Assembly (NCBI GenBank): GCA_904066235.2
Contig: CAJFCV020000006.1
Coordinates: forward strand, 12,152,001-12,216,000
Length of the DNA: 64,000 nucleotides
From: Bursaphelenchus xylophilus
Lineage: Eukaryota; Nematoda; Chromadorea; Rhabditida; Aphelenchoididae
Reading direction: 5' to 3'
Below the pieces are notes generated by a model that saw nothing but the letters and a program-made list of their open reading frames with translations, was not told the DNA's origin and made no database searches. The translations under genes and the position numbers were made by a program. Positions 10,872 through 21,740 of this stretch are shown piece by piece. Each line of letters begins with the position of its first letter. Position 1 is the stretch's first letter.

Positions 10872-13800
10872 ATGACAGAGGTGGATATTCAACCAGTTAT
10901 TCATGAGGAGAAACCGACAGAACCGGCTCCGGAGGAGCCGGAGTGGTCGGCGGAAGAGCTTCATCGCCTGTTGGATCTGTGCACAAGGTTTAGGGAATGG
11001 TAAGGACTTTTATTTTTGTGTTTTTGCAAGTTTAGAAGACATTTGGGATGTTGTTGTAGGTGAAGATTGGTTTGGGTTTTTTCGGGGATGTCGAGGATAA
11101 TTTAGTGGGTGAAAAGTGCCATTGTGTGTTCTCTGAAGTTTGTTTCTGCTTTCTAAATCAAATTTCGTGTTTTTTGTGATTGATTTTCGGGGTTTATCCA
11201 AGATTTCCGATATTGTACTAGACATCGAAAATTCTTTTGCAAATTTAAAATGTTTAGACATAATGAAAATGCTGAGGTTCAGATTTCAAGAAAGCTAGAA
11301 GTGTGAAGTCGCTTTTAAATTTATTTTAACTTTAATTTGTCTAATTGAGACTATTATATTCCACTTGACATTACTTTTTTTCAGGACGGAAAGGGCGACC
11401 AAACTGAATGACGAATTCGGCTCCAATCATGACGAGAACTTTTTCACAGCTGATGTAAGTCCTTATGCGTTTTATTCATTCGATTTTTAGACCTTGCAAC
11501 ACAAATTCAGCCGTCTCAGCGGAGAGAGTTGCGGGAAGGAGCCAGATATGGAGATAATAGCGTGGATCAAGCAGTTTCTGAAGAGAGTAAGGTTTATTGG
11601 CCTTTGTGATCCATTTATGGGTCAGCTAACACAGTTTAGTGCGACTTTTTGACATTTTTCTTCAGGATTTATATTACACTTGACCTTTCAGACCACAACT
11701 GAGCGAAATTCGTCTGGAGATGTGGCAAAGATTGCTCGGATTCGAAGACATTTTGAGTTGTGGCAGCATGCGTCCAGAGGGAAGCTGACAGACCATCAAC
11801 TCGAAGAGATTATGGGAATTCAGCTTTGCAAGCGGTTTTTAAACAGCGACGATTTCCCTGAAAACGAGCCGGATAAACAGCAATGGCTTGACGCAGACCT
11901 CTTCAGATCCAAGCTGAGCAAAGATGAATGGGTTAGTGTGAGTTTTTTTAAAATTTGTGTTCGATTTTTAGGCGATTTTATATTAACCATGGCAGTTGAT
12001 ATTATCCATGGAATTTTTCAGTTGAGAAATCCGGAAGAACTGATCACGCGGCTTAAGAATCAGACGGTGACTAAAGAGAGGTTCTTGTTCGATCATCCGG
12101 ACCTAATTAAAGCAGAGAAAGAGGCCGAAAGACTTAAAGTAAGGTGCAATTTTGATTTTTTTTATAATTTTGTTAATTTTTTGGAAATTTTATGGTGTAA
12201 AATCGCAGGAAATGGATTTTCAGAAGGAAGAGGAAGATGCCCGACTCATGTCGCCTCCAGAACTCAAGCGAAAACGCACTCAACCACCAAGCCCGGCGGT
12301 TCCAGAAAGTCCAAAACCAGAAGAAATTGCCCCGGTTTCGACTGGACCAGACATCATCATGATCCCACCGGAGCCAGAAGTTGTTATCAAGCGATTGAAA
12401 TCGCCAGAACAGCCGTCCACACCGGTTGCAGTGAGCTTTGAATCGAAGGTGGTTGAGGAAGAAATTTTGCCCGAAACTCCGAAAGAAACCGTTGCTGAAG
12501 AGCCGGTGAAGGTCGAGGAGGAAGAGAAAGAACCTACGAGTACAGAACAGCCGGTTGCCAAACGGTAAGATGCGATTTTTGAGGAGAAATAAGGTTTTTT
12601 TTGAGGTCATGTCTAGTGTAATATCGGAAAGTCAGATTTTTGTGGAATTGTTAGGAATTCCTAGGGTTTTAGGTTTTTTAATGGTGTAATCAGGTATTAG
12701 CAGGTCTTGGGAGGTGATTTTTATAGTCGTTGATTTTTATATTTACATTAATTTGGCATGTTTTTTACAAGAAAAGTACTTCTATGGGGTATGGATTTAC
12801 AGGTCGAGACATATATCAAAAGAATCACAATTTTTTTCTGATTCAGAATATGTAAAAATTAGATGCCCAATTTTGGTATGTAAGGGTGAAAAAAGCTTCA
12901 GAACTTTTCTCGCAGCACCATGTAAATGCCTTTTTGACCAAGTTTTTACCAATTCAAAAGCTTTGTTTTGAGCTAAAGTAAACCCTGGAATCTTGGCCAG
13001 CCTTAAAATATCAAATTTGATTAATACTACACCACAAAAAAGCCGCCTTTTTTACGGTGGAACTGCTAATTAAGGTGGGTATTAATCAAATTTGATATTT
13101 TAAGGCTGGTCAAGAAGATGTCAGGGTTTACTTTAGCTCAAAACGAAGCTTTTGAATTGGTAAAAACTTGGTCAAAAAGGCATTTGCGTGGTGTTGCGAG
13201 AAAAGTTCTGAAGTTTTTTTTTCACCCTTACAAACCAAAATTGGGCATCTAATTTTTACATATTTTGAATCAGAAAAATTTTGCGATTTTTTTGATATAT
13301 GTCTCGACCTGTAACTCTATACCCCATAGAAGTACTTGCATTGTAAAAAAAATTACCTTGTTTTAGGCTCCGTGGCCGATCCGCGACCGCCTCGTCCGAT
13401 ATCTCCACCCCAACCACCTCAGCGCAGCCCAGTCCCGCCGTAACTCCATCAACTAGGTCCTCACCACGACATGTACCAATCTCGCCACAGAAAGAGAAAG
13501 AACCCACATCGGATTCGGAGAAACGCACGCTCCGGACCAGAAAGCCGGCCGAACGCCCCGAATCCCCGAAGAAAGTTACCCCGAAAGAACCTGAGGACAA
13601 AGAGCCACCGAAGAAAGAGGTCCTGGACAACGGATTCGAACCGGAGAGTGGACCAACTGAAGGTAGGAGATGGTTTTCTTTGAGGGAAAGACTTGACCCA
13701 TTGGGTTAAGTCTTGCATTCTGAGGGGTTTTAATTATGGTAGAAATTATTGGCAGAGCCTCTAGGGACAGTTTTAATTCAAGTTTAGTAGGAGGGAAACA

Positions 13801-16239
13801 GTTGGCTCGGTTTTGGGTCAAGTGTTGCTCTCAATATGAAAGGCTGAAATTTCGAGTAATTTTTAATTTTTTTATTGAATTATGAGTAGAATAGGCTGTT
13901 TTTTGGAAGAATTGTGCGAGCAGTCACTAGTTTTTGTTGTATTTTTTAAGTTTTTTATATTGTTTTAGTTGAAGAACCTCGTTTCGCGGCCCCTGAACTC
14001 ACCCGCAGCTGCTCAGTGGAATGCCAAACGCTTATTACATTTGTTCGAATCAATAAGCCATATTCTACATCAAATCGCGTCAGAAAATTGGATCGAAAAA
14101 ATTCGGCGCCAAAAGAAATCGGAGACACTGCACAGTGCAGTCAAGAATCCTCCGAAACTCTGATTAAAACTGAAAATGGTGAGTAAAAAGTTTTGGATTG
14201 AAATTTTTGAGCATTTCAGACGATCAAATTGTGGAATTCCCGAACGTCGGCCTCCAAACTGAACCATTCGATCTGCGAAAAAGTCTGGACGAAGAGATTT
14301 TGTACGTCGGAGAGAATATGGACGAAGCAAAGGTCTTCGAATTGATTGGCCCCCAAAGAGAGAGGTCCGAACAACCGGAAACACCGAAAGAACCGGCCAG
14401 AAAGCGAAGCCGAGCGCGTCTATCGGTCCCGGAAAAACCCAGGTCCAGCAAGGATAATGTAGAGCCAAAATCGGAGAGAAAGTTGAAAATTGTCGTGGAA
14501 ACAGACCTAATTCCCACATTGTATCCATTTTTGGGGAAGATGGACGAGAAAACGGATGAAGACCAGAAATCGGAAGCGTCGGATACCTGTAAGTCTAGTG
14601 CAATATAATTAGTCCTGGGAATGGGGAATTTGGTGAGGAATATGAAGGTAATTGGGCTTCTGGTGATCTTTCAGGCCGTTCTTTTTGTTTTAGAGCATTT
14701 GCGAGGCTTTTCTCGGCAAGATTTTCAAGAGAGAAACAGTTGACCCGAAAACTTCGCTTTGGGTCAACTCTTCCTCTTTATCGAAAAATACGGTTTTGAG
14801 TGGAAAAAGATGGTTAATAATGAATTTAAATAATTTTGCAAGAATTTTCAGACCGTTCTTGTTGTTTTAGAGCACTTGCGAGACTTTCTTCGGCAAGATT
14901 TTCGAGAGAGAAACAGTTGACCCGAAAACTTCGCTTTGGGTCAACTCTTCCTCTTTATCGAAAAATACGGTTTTGAGTGGAATTTTGAAGGGGGAATTGT
15001 TTAAATTTGGATTTAAATAATTCCGTAAGACTTTTCAGCCCGTTCCTCATCGAAACGCCGCTCCGCAAGACGGTCTACATTACCATCATCTCAGGAAAGC
15101 AAAAAGTCGCTGGTGAAGGCTCCAAAACCACCCACATTGTTCCTGGAATCGGCGCATTTACTGAGAAATCCGGATGCTCCGGTTCAACAAGCGTCGACTA
15201 GGTCCCCACACGACCCGATTATAAGATCAGCTCATAATATTATCCTGCAACAAAAGTCGGCCAGTGATTTCTTGGAACCGGTCTCATCTGATGTTCAAAA
15301 CTATCATGAGTTTGTGAAATTGTAAGTGGGAAGGTTTTGAAGCGATTTGGGAGAGATTTTTTGATTTTTTTTTTGAGGAATTTTTATATTATAGTAGGCA
15401 AAAATTGGTCAAAGTATAAGGAAAATGACTGTTTTCGGAAAGATTAGCGATTGAAATTTGTGAACCAGACATTATTTGTCATTTTCCAGCCCTATGGACT
15501 TGTCGACGATACAGAAATTCATCGATGAAGGACGTCTGAAGACAATGGGAGAACTTCAAGAATTATATAATTTGATGTGCGCCAATGCCATTATGTTCAA
15601 TGAAAACGGACACACGGTGAATTTGGATGCCAAAGAGTTGAAGAAAATATGTTTTGAGACGATTAGGGTAAGGATGTTGCACTTGTTTTTATGGGGGAGG
15701 TTTGCCTAAAATAAGGTGAAAGTGAAGTTGGCAACTTGATTTTGAATAAGAAAAAAGTGTTTTGGAGATTATCAAGGCTATAAAAAGAAGTTTTTTGGAG
15801 TTTTGGCAGGTTTTGAAGCCTTGAAACAGAATGCCAAGTTTGGCGGGAAAAATGAAATTTGAATTTTGATATCTAAAATACGTTGGAAAAGTGATATTTT
15901 TGTCGGAAATTTAGTCAGAAACGTTTTTGATGCCTTTTTTTACAGAATTCGCACTATTTTTTATTGTTTTAGGAGCTGGTCTACGCCCCACAACGAAAAG
16001 TCACCAAACGTCACTCCGTCCAGACCAGCCGCTTCAGCACCCGTCGCCTGACCAACCAGCCAACCCCAAAAGTCACTCCTCACCACGCGTCACAACCACA
16101 CTTGGTGCCAGGCACTGCGAAACCGGCCCTCCCGTTAACCCGGAGGACCTTTGTAAACGCCGCAATGTATCGAACTCGTCGATTCAAACAGGAAAAACCC
16201 GAGGAACCCTTGAATACGACGGCTCCCGCAATGTTATAA
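10872..16239 (+). CDS. BRD8-like bromodomain protein (NuA4/TIP60-type subunit)
   Basis: I join twelve exons: 10872-10999, 11385-11454, 11491-11586, 11692-11931, 12022-12138, 12209-12564, 13367-13662, 13969-14178, 14220-14588, 15039-15321, 15490-15667, 15973-16239. All have GT-AG borders and keep frame, giving 869 residues. The N-terminus (EEPEWSAEELHRLLDLCTRF) resembles the SANT-like start of BRD8. Exons 4-5 are helical, and exons 6-10 are a long, disordered, Pro/Glu/Lys-rich linker. Exons 10-11 carry a bromodomain: FPMDLSTIQKFIDEGRL, then LYNLMCANAIMFNENGH, where the conserved acetyl-lysine-binding Asn region is visible. BRD8 is a subunit of the TIP60/NuA4 histone acetyltransferase complex. 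The assignment rests on the architecture and is an inference; another single-bromodomain chromatin protein is possible. Exon 8 includes a TGCACAGTGCA palindrome in frame. Confidence 0.72.
12774..13345. mobile_element. ~570-bp hairpin MITE in BRD8-like intron 6
   Basis: The left arm begins near AAGTACTTCTATGGGGTATG, and the right arm ends with its complement CATACCCCATAGAAGTACTT (one or two mismatches). Complementarity runs almost to the centre at about 13,060 (CCGCCTTTTTTACGGTGG). Related copies lie at 22,342-22,804 and, as a half element, at 63,594-63,865. Confidence 0.8.
14672..14985. repeat. Direct duplication (180-bp offset) with internal hairpin in BRD8-like intron 9
   Basis: The segment GTTTTAGAGCATTTGCGAGGC...TTGAGTGGA is repeated 180 bp later with few changes. 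Each copy holds the hairpin GTTGACCC-GAAAACTTCGCTTT-GGGTCAAC. It lies between exon 9 and exon 10 and has no coding potential. Confidence 0.75.
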
Positions 16240-16681
16240 ACCTTGGATTTTCCATTTTTAATAATTGTTAAGCTATCTGAAAGAGTAATTAAAAATATGT
16301 TTGCTGATGGCTAAAGTAATATAAATTTTGGTGGGCGAAATGGGGGAAGGTGGCTGAAAAGGTGGTAAATGGAAGATTATTTGATTTTAGAAGGAATTTG
16401 AGAAGTTTGAGGGCCTAATTTGGGGATTGGAAGTGGTTTTGATCTAAAATAATGTAAAAATCGCCGATTTTTGGTGGTTTTTTGATGAAATTATGTGGTA
16501 AAGCCTATTAAAATAAGTTTTTTGCCCTCAACTGACGACATATGTCCTGAAAGGCTTTAATTTTTGCTTTAGACTGCCCAAAATACCCATATTTTTACAG
16601 TGGACATTAAATTTTCCAAAAAAATTTTTTTGATGACAATTAAATTTTTATTCCTTTAAAAGTCGAAAAAATGCCTCGGGG
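16240..16681. other. 3' intergenic region between convergent genes
   Basis: The BRD8-like gene and the RING-like gene converge here. I see no additional gene. AATATAA-type versions of the dispersed intronic motif occur near 16,314 and 16,443. Confidence 0.5.
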
Positions 16682-18863
16682 CTACTCTGTCTTCTCCGCT
16701 TTCTTCTCATCCACTCTTTTGCTGAAGAATAGGGGGAAGCGGCCGAACGATTTCCTCTGGCAATTCAGGCATTTCACCATCAATCTTTTGGGCGTTTGGA
16801 TCCATTCGCGCATACAACTCTTGCAACCGATCACCCGCAAGCACTGCAGACAATATAATGGCTCGGTTGGCTGGGATTCCAGGCAAATATGACAGGCGGA
16901 GTCGTCGAATTTGACCGTTTCGAACGAATTCTTCAGGAGAAAAACGGCAGCGCTAAAAATATGTAATTTTTTAGACATATAGAAACCTTGGCATTACTTA
17001 AAAAATCATAAAAACAATCAAGAGAACGATTGAAAATCTCCCTACTGTAATTCGTCGGTCATGGAACACAAATTTGGGTCCCACGACGAAAACTTGAATA
17101 TCCGTGGATTTCGCTGAAACTTGGCAGAAACTTACTAGGGAAGTGTACAAACGAACCCTCACCAAATGATAAGTGACATACGTCATTGAAGAGCCCTTGA
17201 AAAATGGTAGAAGACACCATTTTCATTTTTTGCAGAATGACTTTCCGCGACAACATACTGTAAATTATATTATTTTTAGGTCATTCTGCAACAAAAATCT
17301 TTCTTTCTCTTGGGCAGGAAAAAATCCTCGGAGAGGGTTGCTTCAATAGTGCAGTGGTTGCGGAGCAGGCTGATAAGCCAAAGCAAGCCGGGTTCGGTTC
17401 CCAGCTTGGGCAAAATCATTTTTGCGTTCTTACAGTTAGGTAAATATTTGCGTTAAACTTTTACAAAGGTTTTAATTTTTCTGGGAGACGATCGATTACG
17501 GTAAAAACCATCAAACTTACATGTTTTTCAAGATTAAAAAAAGTGAAAAGTGTTTTTTCACCTTATGGGTGTTTAAAACCAGTAAATGTCATATGTAAAA
17601 TGGTTTTACTCGCAAGCGCCAAGCTTCATAATGATTCTTAGGCCAACCTAATGGTAATACGTACCATTTAGCGTTTTGAAATAACATTTATTTTGCCTAA
17701 TAGAAGATATTGTAACTACTTAAGGGACAAATCAACCGTTTATAATTTTTTGCCCTGAGGCATTCTGCAAAAAATGAAAATGGTACCTTTCACCATTTTT
17801 CAAGGGCTTTCCAATGGTGTATAACACTTGCCATTTGGTGAGGGTTCGTTTGTACACTTCCCTAGTTAGAGCAGAGTGTTCGAAGAGATGTAATAAATTT
17901 TTTAGCGGAAATTGCAGAAATTTCCGAGATTTTTTGATAAAAAATTCAAAATTTTTTTATTTTTTGGTATGTTCAAAATTGCAAAATTCACCTATAAAAC
18001 ATGATTTCTTCCGTCTTAGTGTCGCAAAAATACTGCCAAAAAATTTTTGATACCTTTTGATACTTTATGCTTCCAAATTTTATTCATCTTTTTTTGGCTT
18101 TTTCGTTCTGTAGAAATTGCGGCGCTACGATTTTTTTGGGTCTGCGATACTATGGACCGCCTCCGTTTGTATGCATAAAGGAGGCTGAGAGAAGGCTTGG
18201 TTAGTAGTATTAATGGGATTAATCGGGTCCTAGGATAGTCCACCACCTATTTTGAGGTAATATTTTATGTGTACTCATATCAAAAAAATCTAGAAAAAAG
18301 TTATGGATCTTCTTTTTTTGCCACAAATTTTGGTCTTTTATATGTTACAAAAGCTCAAGGTAAAGAAAACCTAACGTTAATAACCGCTAAAATTAGAGAA
18401 AGTGGTGATATTGTAAGTCTTCGGCGATTCTTCGCCGAACCTTCGCCGAGCATTCAGCGGCTTTGCCCGGCCTAGGAGCGCTTTTTACAACCTGCTTTTG
18501 GCTTCCCAATTGTGCCTACGAAGCCTGAGAAAGCCGTTGGAGGCTCGGCGAACGCTCGGCGGAGACTTGCAGTATGTCCATTTTTTGTAAGTTTAGCTAT
18601 TGCTAAGGTTGTTTTTCTTCACCCTGAGTTACTGTAACACATAAAAGACCAAAATTTGTGGCAAAAATAGAAGATCCGTATTTTTTATCTTGATATTATT
18701 GATGTGAGTACATGTAAAATACCTCAAAAGAAGTGATAAGCTAGCCTAGGAGCCAATCAATCTTATTATTTCCATTAATTAAGTCTTCTCCTGGGCATGC
18801 ATATAACGATGAACCGAGGCGATCCGTAGTATCGTTGACCCGAAGAGTCGAAGCGCCGAAAAA

Positions 18864-18894
<31 letters not shown>

Positions 18895-19155
18895 CACAAG
18901 ATAAAAAAAGTCTCACCCCAACGACACTTTGAAGGCACGATTCACCATTTCGACCTGAAAGTCGGTCGCCTCATTCTCCAACAAGTTGACGATATTTTCC
19001 ATGTCATTCAGCCCGCTCTGCAGGCTCCTCACATAGTGCTCGTGAAGTTTTTCGTCAAACTCTTTGGCAAAGGTGATATAAAACTTTATGTCATCGAAGG
19101 GCCAGCTACATTCGGAGGGTTTGTTGGGAATTTTCGCGGAGCCATTTGAATCCAT
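16682..19155 (-). CDS. Small RING-like zinc-finger protein, two exons
   Basis: Exon 1 (18,917-19,155) starts MDSNGSAKIPNKPSECSWPF and ends TTGGG|GTGAGA. Exon 2 (16,682-16,952) follows an ATTTTTAG acceptor, and the phases match (2+1), giving 169 residues. The N-terminal part is helical and acidic. The C-terminal part has four CxxC pairs at residues 100/103, 114/117, 123/126 and 141/144 with HIC and CKSCMREW spacing, as in RING-like or treble-clef fingers. The exact RING consensus is not complete, so ubiquitin ligase activity is only an inference. The tail is Lys/Glu-rich. The 1.96-kb intron contains three separate repeat structures and is far longer than others in the gene set. I do not recognise a named orthologue. 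Confidence 0.65.
17135..17865. mobile_element. MITE with ~115-bp inverted ends in the RING-like gene intron
   Basis: The left arm from CTAGGGAAGTGTACAAACGA (17,135) to about 17,255 is complementary to 17,759-17,865, which ends TCGTTTGTACACTTCCCTAG. Both ends are flanked by TTA. Between the arms is the tRNA-like sequence at 17,337-17,412 and no protein-coding frame. Confidence 0.75.
17337..17412 (+). tRNA. tRNA-like sequence (possible tRNA pseudogene or SINE head)
   Basis: A box A match, TAGTGCAGTGG (17,347-17,357), and a box B match, GGTTCGGTTCC (17,391-17,401), are separated by 33 bases, a normal RNA polymerase III promoter spacing for a tRNA. A T-arm-like GCCGGGTTCGGTTCCCAGC can be drawn. 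Acceptor-stem pairing is imperfect and I cannot assign an anticodon with confidence. Its position inside a MITE suggests a captured tRNA or tRNA-derived SINE, not a functional tRNA gene. Confidence 0.4.
18138..18841. mobile_element. ~700-bp palindromic element in the RING-like gene intron
   Basis: The left end GGGTCTGCGATACTATGGAC and the right end GTAGTATCGTTGACCC are near-complements. Internal landmarks mirror each other, including GCATAAAGGAGG against TGGGCATGCATA, GCCACAAATTTTGGTCTTTT against its reverse complement near 18,640, and TTCGCCGAGCATTC against CGAACGCTCGGCGG. An A-rich run follows at 18,867-18,891. Confidence 0.75.
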
Positions 19156-20730
19156 AGAAAGAATGGCTGAAATGGAATTGAGAAAATTTTTTTATCAAAT
19201 TTCGCGAATATCAAAAAATTGGCTGTGCGTTTTTTTGAAACAAACTTTTTATGGTCGATTTTTATCAACCAATATTTTTACATGTTACCGCATTCTGATA
19301 AAACTTTTTAGATTTATTGAATTCGTCATACCCAAAAAACCATAGTAGTCATATTTTTATGACAAACAGAGGCCACTGTAGAAAGTTATGACCAATTACT
19401 TTTTCCCTACTGGTGCTGCTGATCATATTTATGCAAAAAACTAAAAAAAAAAAAAAAAATCCTATGTCACGGCTTGCTTCAGTGACTCAGAAATCATCTT
19501 TAAAAAAGTATCAAAAGTTCTCATTTCTGTTTTTTCGACCATTTTTTCAACCCCCAAAATATAGTCAAGTTGAAAAAAAAATTAAATTCGGTGATCGCAA
19601 GATCTTTGTATATCGAATGAACGAAATAAAATTTCCTCTGACTTGCCCGACAATATCATTTACAGACATTTTCGTTACCTTTTCTTACGTCATCAATTGG
19701 AAGTTCGCCTTGAGCTGTTTGGTCACAGAGAATCTTTGCTGAGGCGAGATGGGACGCGTTCTGGCGAGACAATTCTGCTCATTTTCATTGTTATGTATGT
19801 ATATTAGTATTTCATAAAGTTTATGGCCATTTTTTCTCTTTCGCACAGTGCATTTTGAACTTATTCCCATGCTTGTCGATGTACAGGTTTCATCGTATAA
19901 AATGTCTCTTTTTGAGAATTTTTCGAGAAAAAGGAGAAAAACAGGTAAATAACCTTAGCTCCCTTGGCTCTTGATGTTTATTAGAGTTGCTACCCGCTTG
20001 TACAAGTGTTTCAAGTGTGTTGACGGTTTTTGATAGAATTACTACGCGTGTCATAGCCTTCGTGGGCGTCGATTTGGACTAAAACAATGTAAGAGCTGTT
20101 GGGAAACCTATATCAGACGTCTGGCGACATCATGAACGACATGTCGAGATCATTGAGGTATGTTTTACAAATTTTTTTTTGATTTTTAGAGTTTTTGATC
20201 ATGGATAATATAATTTCGATGTTATCTTCAGTTAATTCTGCTAGTAAACACTGAAGAAGCGTTCAGATGGGCAGAAGAGTCTTTGGAAAAGGAGAAGAAA
20301 CTATAAATTTGGCGTTAAGAAGCGTATTCGACGGTCCGGAGGTCTCATATTATACTAGATGTGGTTGAATAAGAAAATGGCTTGAGAGTGGTCTACAACT
20401 TGGAAGAATGGGAGATTACTGCAATGAACAGTTAGTATGCACCTCAATACAGGTTTTAAGAGCCAAACGGGAGAATAATCAAATGTAATTTACCGCTTAT
20501 TTATGATATTACTTTAGGTTACATCTAATAAAAGGAAATTTTAATTTTTGGCGTTTTTATCTTTGCCAATGCTGGTTGAACACCTGATACTAATAGCACA
20601 GATAATTTTACTGCTTTTATGGTAATTTCTGATTGTTTTCTATGTGGTTTTATAATGTACTTGACATCAAATCAAAATCTTCTTGCAGACTCTGGCATCT
20701 TTAGTATTCCGTCGATTTCTCACCTCCATA
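19156..20730. other. Interval upstream of the RING-like and PHPT1 genes
   Basis: The divergent promoters of two genes lie here. Between about 19,980 and 20,310, short frames read RLYKCFKCVDGF and GRRFGLKQCKSCWETYIRRL, broken by stops. These look like a decayed zinc-finger-type coding relic, but I cannot assign a family. A tract TTCTTGCAG|ACT at 20,690 could be a trans-splice acceptor for the phosphatase gene. The open frame continues upstream of its ATG, so a slightly longer N-terminus is possible. Confidence 0.35.
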
Positions 20731-21117
20731 ATGACCAGTCTAGAGTCAGTGTCGACTGTGGACATTGATCCTCGCGGCACCTTCAAGTACATCCTAATAA
20801 AAGTGAGGTTTTCTGTTATTATTCTTGACTTTTAGTTGGTGGACCCGAAATCAAAGCAAGAAAAGTATATTGTTCGAGGCTACGGCGATTGCGGATATCA
20901 TGCTGACATCCTGGACAAAGTTGAGACCAATCAAACTCGTGGGCTTGTTGCAGACTGTCTCGGCGGCGGGCGGATTAAACACGATGCGAATGGAAAGAGC
21001 CTGAAAGTTTATGGATATTCGACTGGTTTCGGGCGCGCAGACCACGAAAAAGCGGTGGAATTGCTGAAAACCAAGTATCCAGAGTACGAAATTACCTGGT
21101 CTAATGAGGGATATTAG
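20731..21117 (+). CDS. phip-1: 14-kDa phosphohistidine phosphatase (PHPT1/Janus family)
   Basis: Two exons, 20,731-20,802 and 20,836-21,117, give 117 residues, close to the family's usual 115-125. The enzyme removes phosphate from histidine in proteins and is cytosolic. Diagnostic blocks are visible: RGTFKYILIKL near the start, IVRGYGDCGYHADILDKV with the catalytic-type His at residue 46 (human His53), ECLGGGRI-like DCLGGGRIKHD, VYGYSTGFGRADH, and a C-terminal YPEYEITWSNEGY that matches the family end motif. The intron is only 33 bp. The start chosen is the first Met that gives the canonical length. The frame is open upstream to the acceptor-like site at about 20,690, which would add a basic, mitochondrial-like extension. 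Confidence 0.93.
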
Positions 21118-21652
21118 ATTTTCACATAATTATGAGTAAAATTATATTATCCATGACCATTGACGGTTGCGAGGGAAATTTTGAGAATTTCTTTGAGATT
21201 TGTGTGGTAAATTTGATAGGGAATCAAAGATGAAGAAATGGCAGTTATATTATATCAAGAATTATTAGATATTCTTTTAAATTCATTGATTTATAAGGTT
21301 TCGGATTCAGATACCAACTTGGACCTAAAATAATATCGAAAATCGCTATTATAATCTAATGCATTAGATGTAATGATTATCCTAGTGTCGTAAATGGTGC
21401 TGGCTTCTATTTAAAGGCAATAAATTGCTGAATTAAAGTTGTTTGATTAAAAATTCCCCCAGTTTTGGGTGTCTATTCCTCAGACAGAGGATAATTTTTT
21501 TAACCAATGCAGGATTATCATTTCTATGGTCCCTTTTCATTCAATTTTTATTATTTCATACTTTTATGACTCAATTCCCCCAAATTTTTTACTACTTTTA
21601 TGCTATGCATCAAACTGGTCTCATAAATTTCCGCTCTCCTTAATCTGTCGTA

Positions 21653-21660
21653 AACATATA
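21653..21660 (+). promoter_or_regulatory. Probable TATA box of the two-domain defensin gene
   Basis: ATATAAAT lies about 85 bp before the ATG at 21,741. A GATA-type site in reverse (TTATCTCC, about 21,711) is also in this short upstream region. Many nematode effector genes use GATA sites. Function is inferred. Confidence 0.4.
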
Positions 21661-21740
21661 AATCGCCGAACGGATTAGAAATCGATCCGATTTGGCGTTT
21701 CATCGACGTTTTTATCTCCATTCCCCAACTTGTCGCCGAA

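Noticed and set aside
12152..12610. Minus-strand frame opposite BRD8-like exon 6
   Set aside because: It is the mirror of a low-complexity Glu/Pro-rich exon with strong splice sites on the plus strand.
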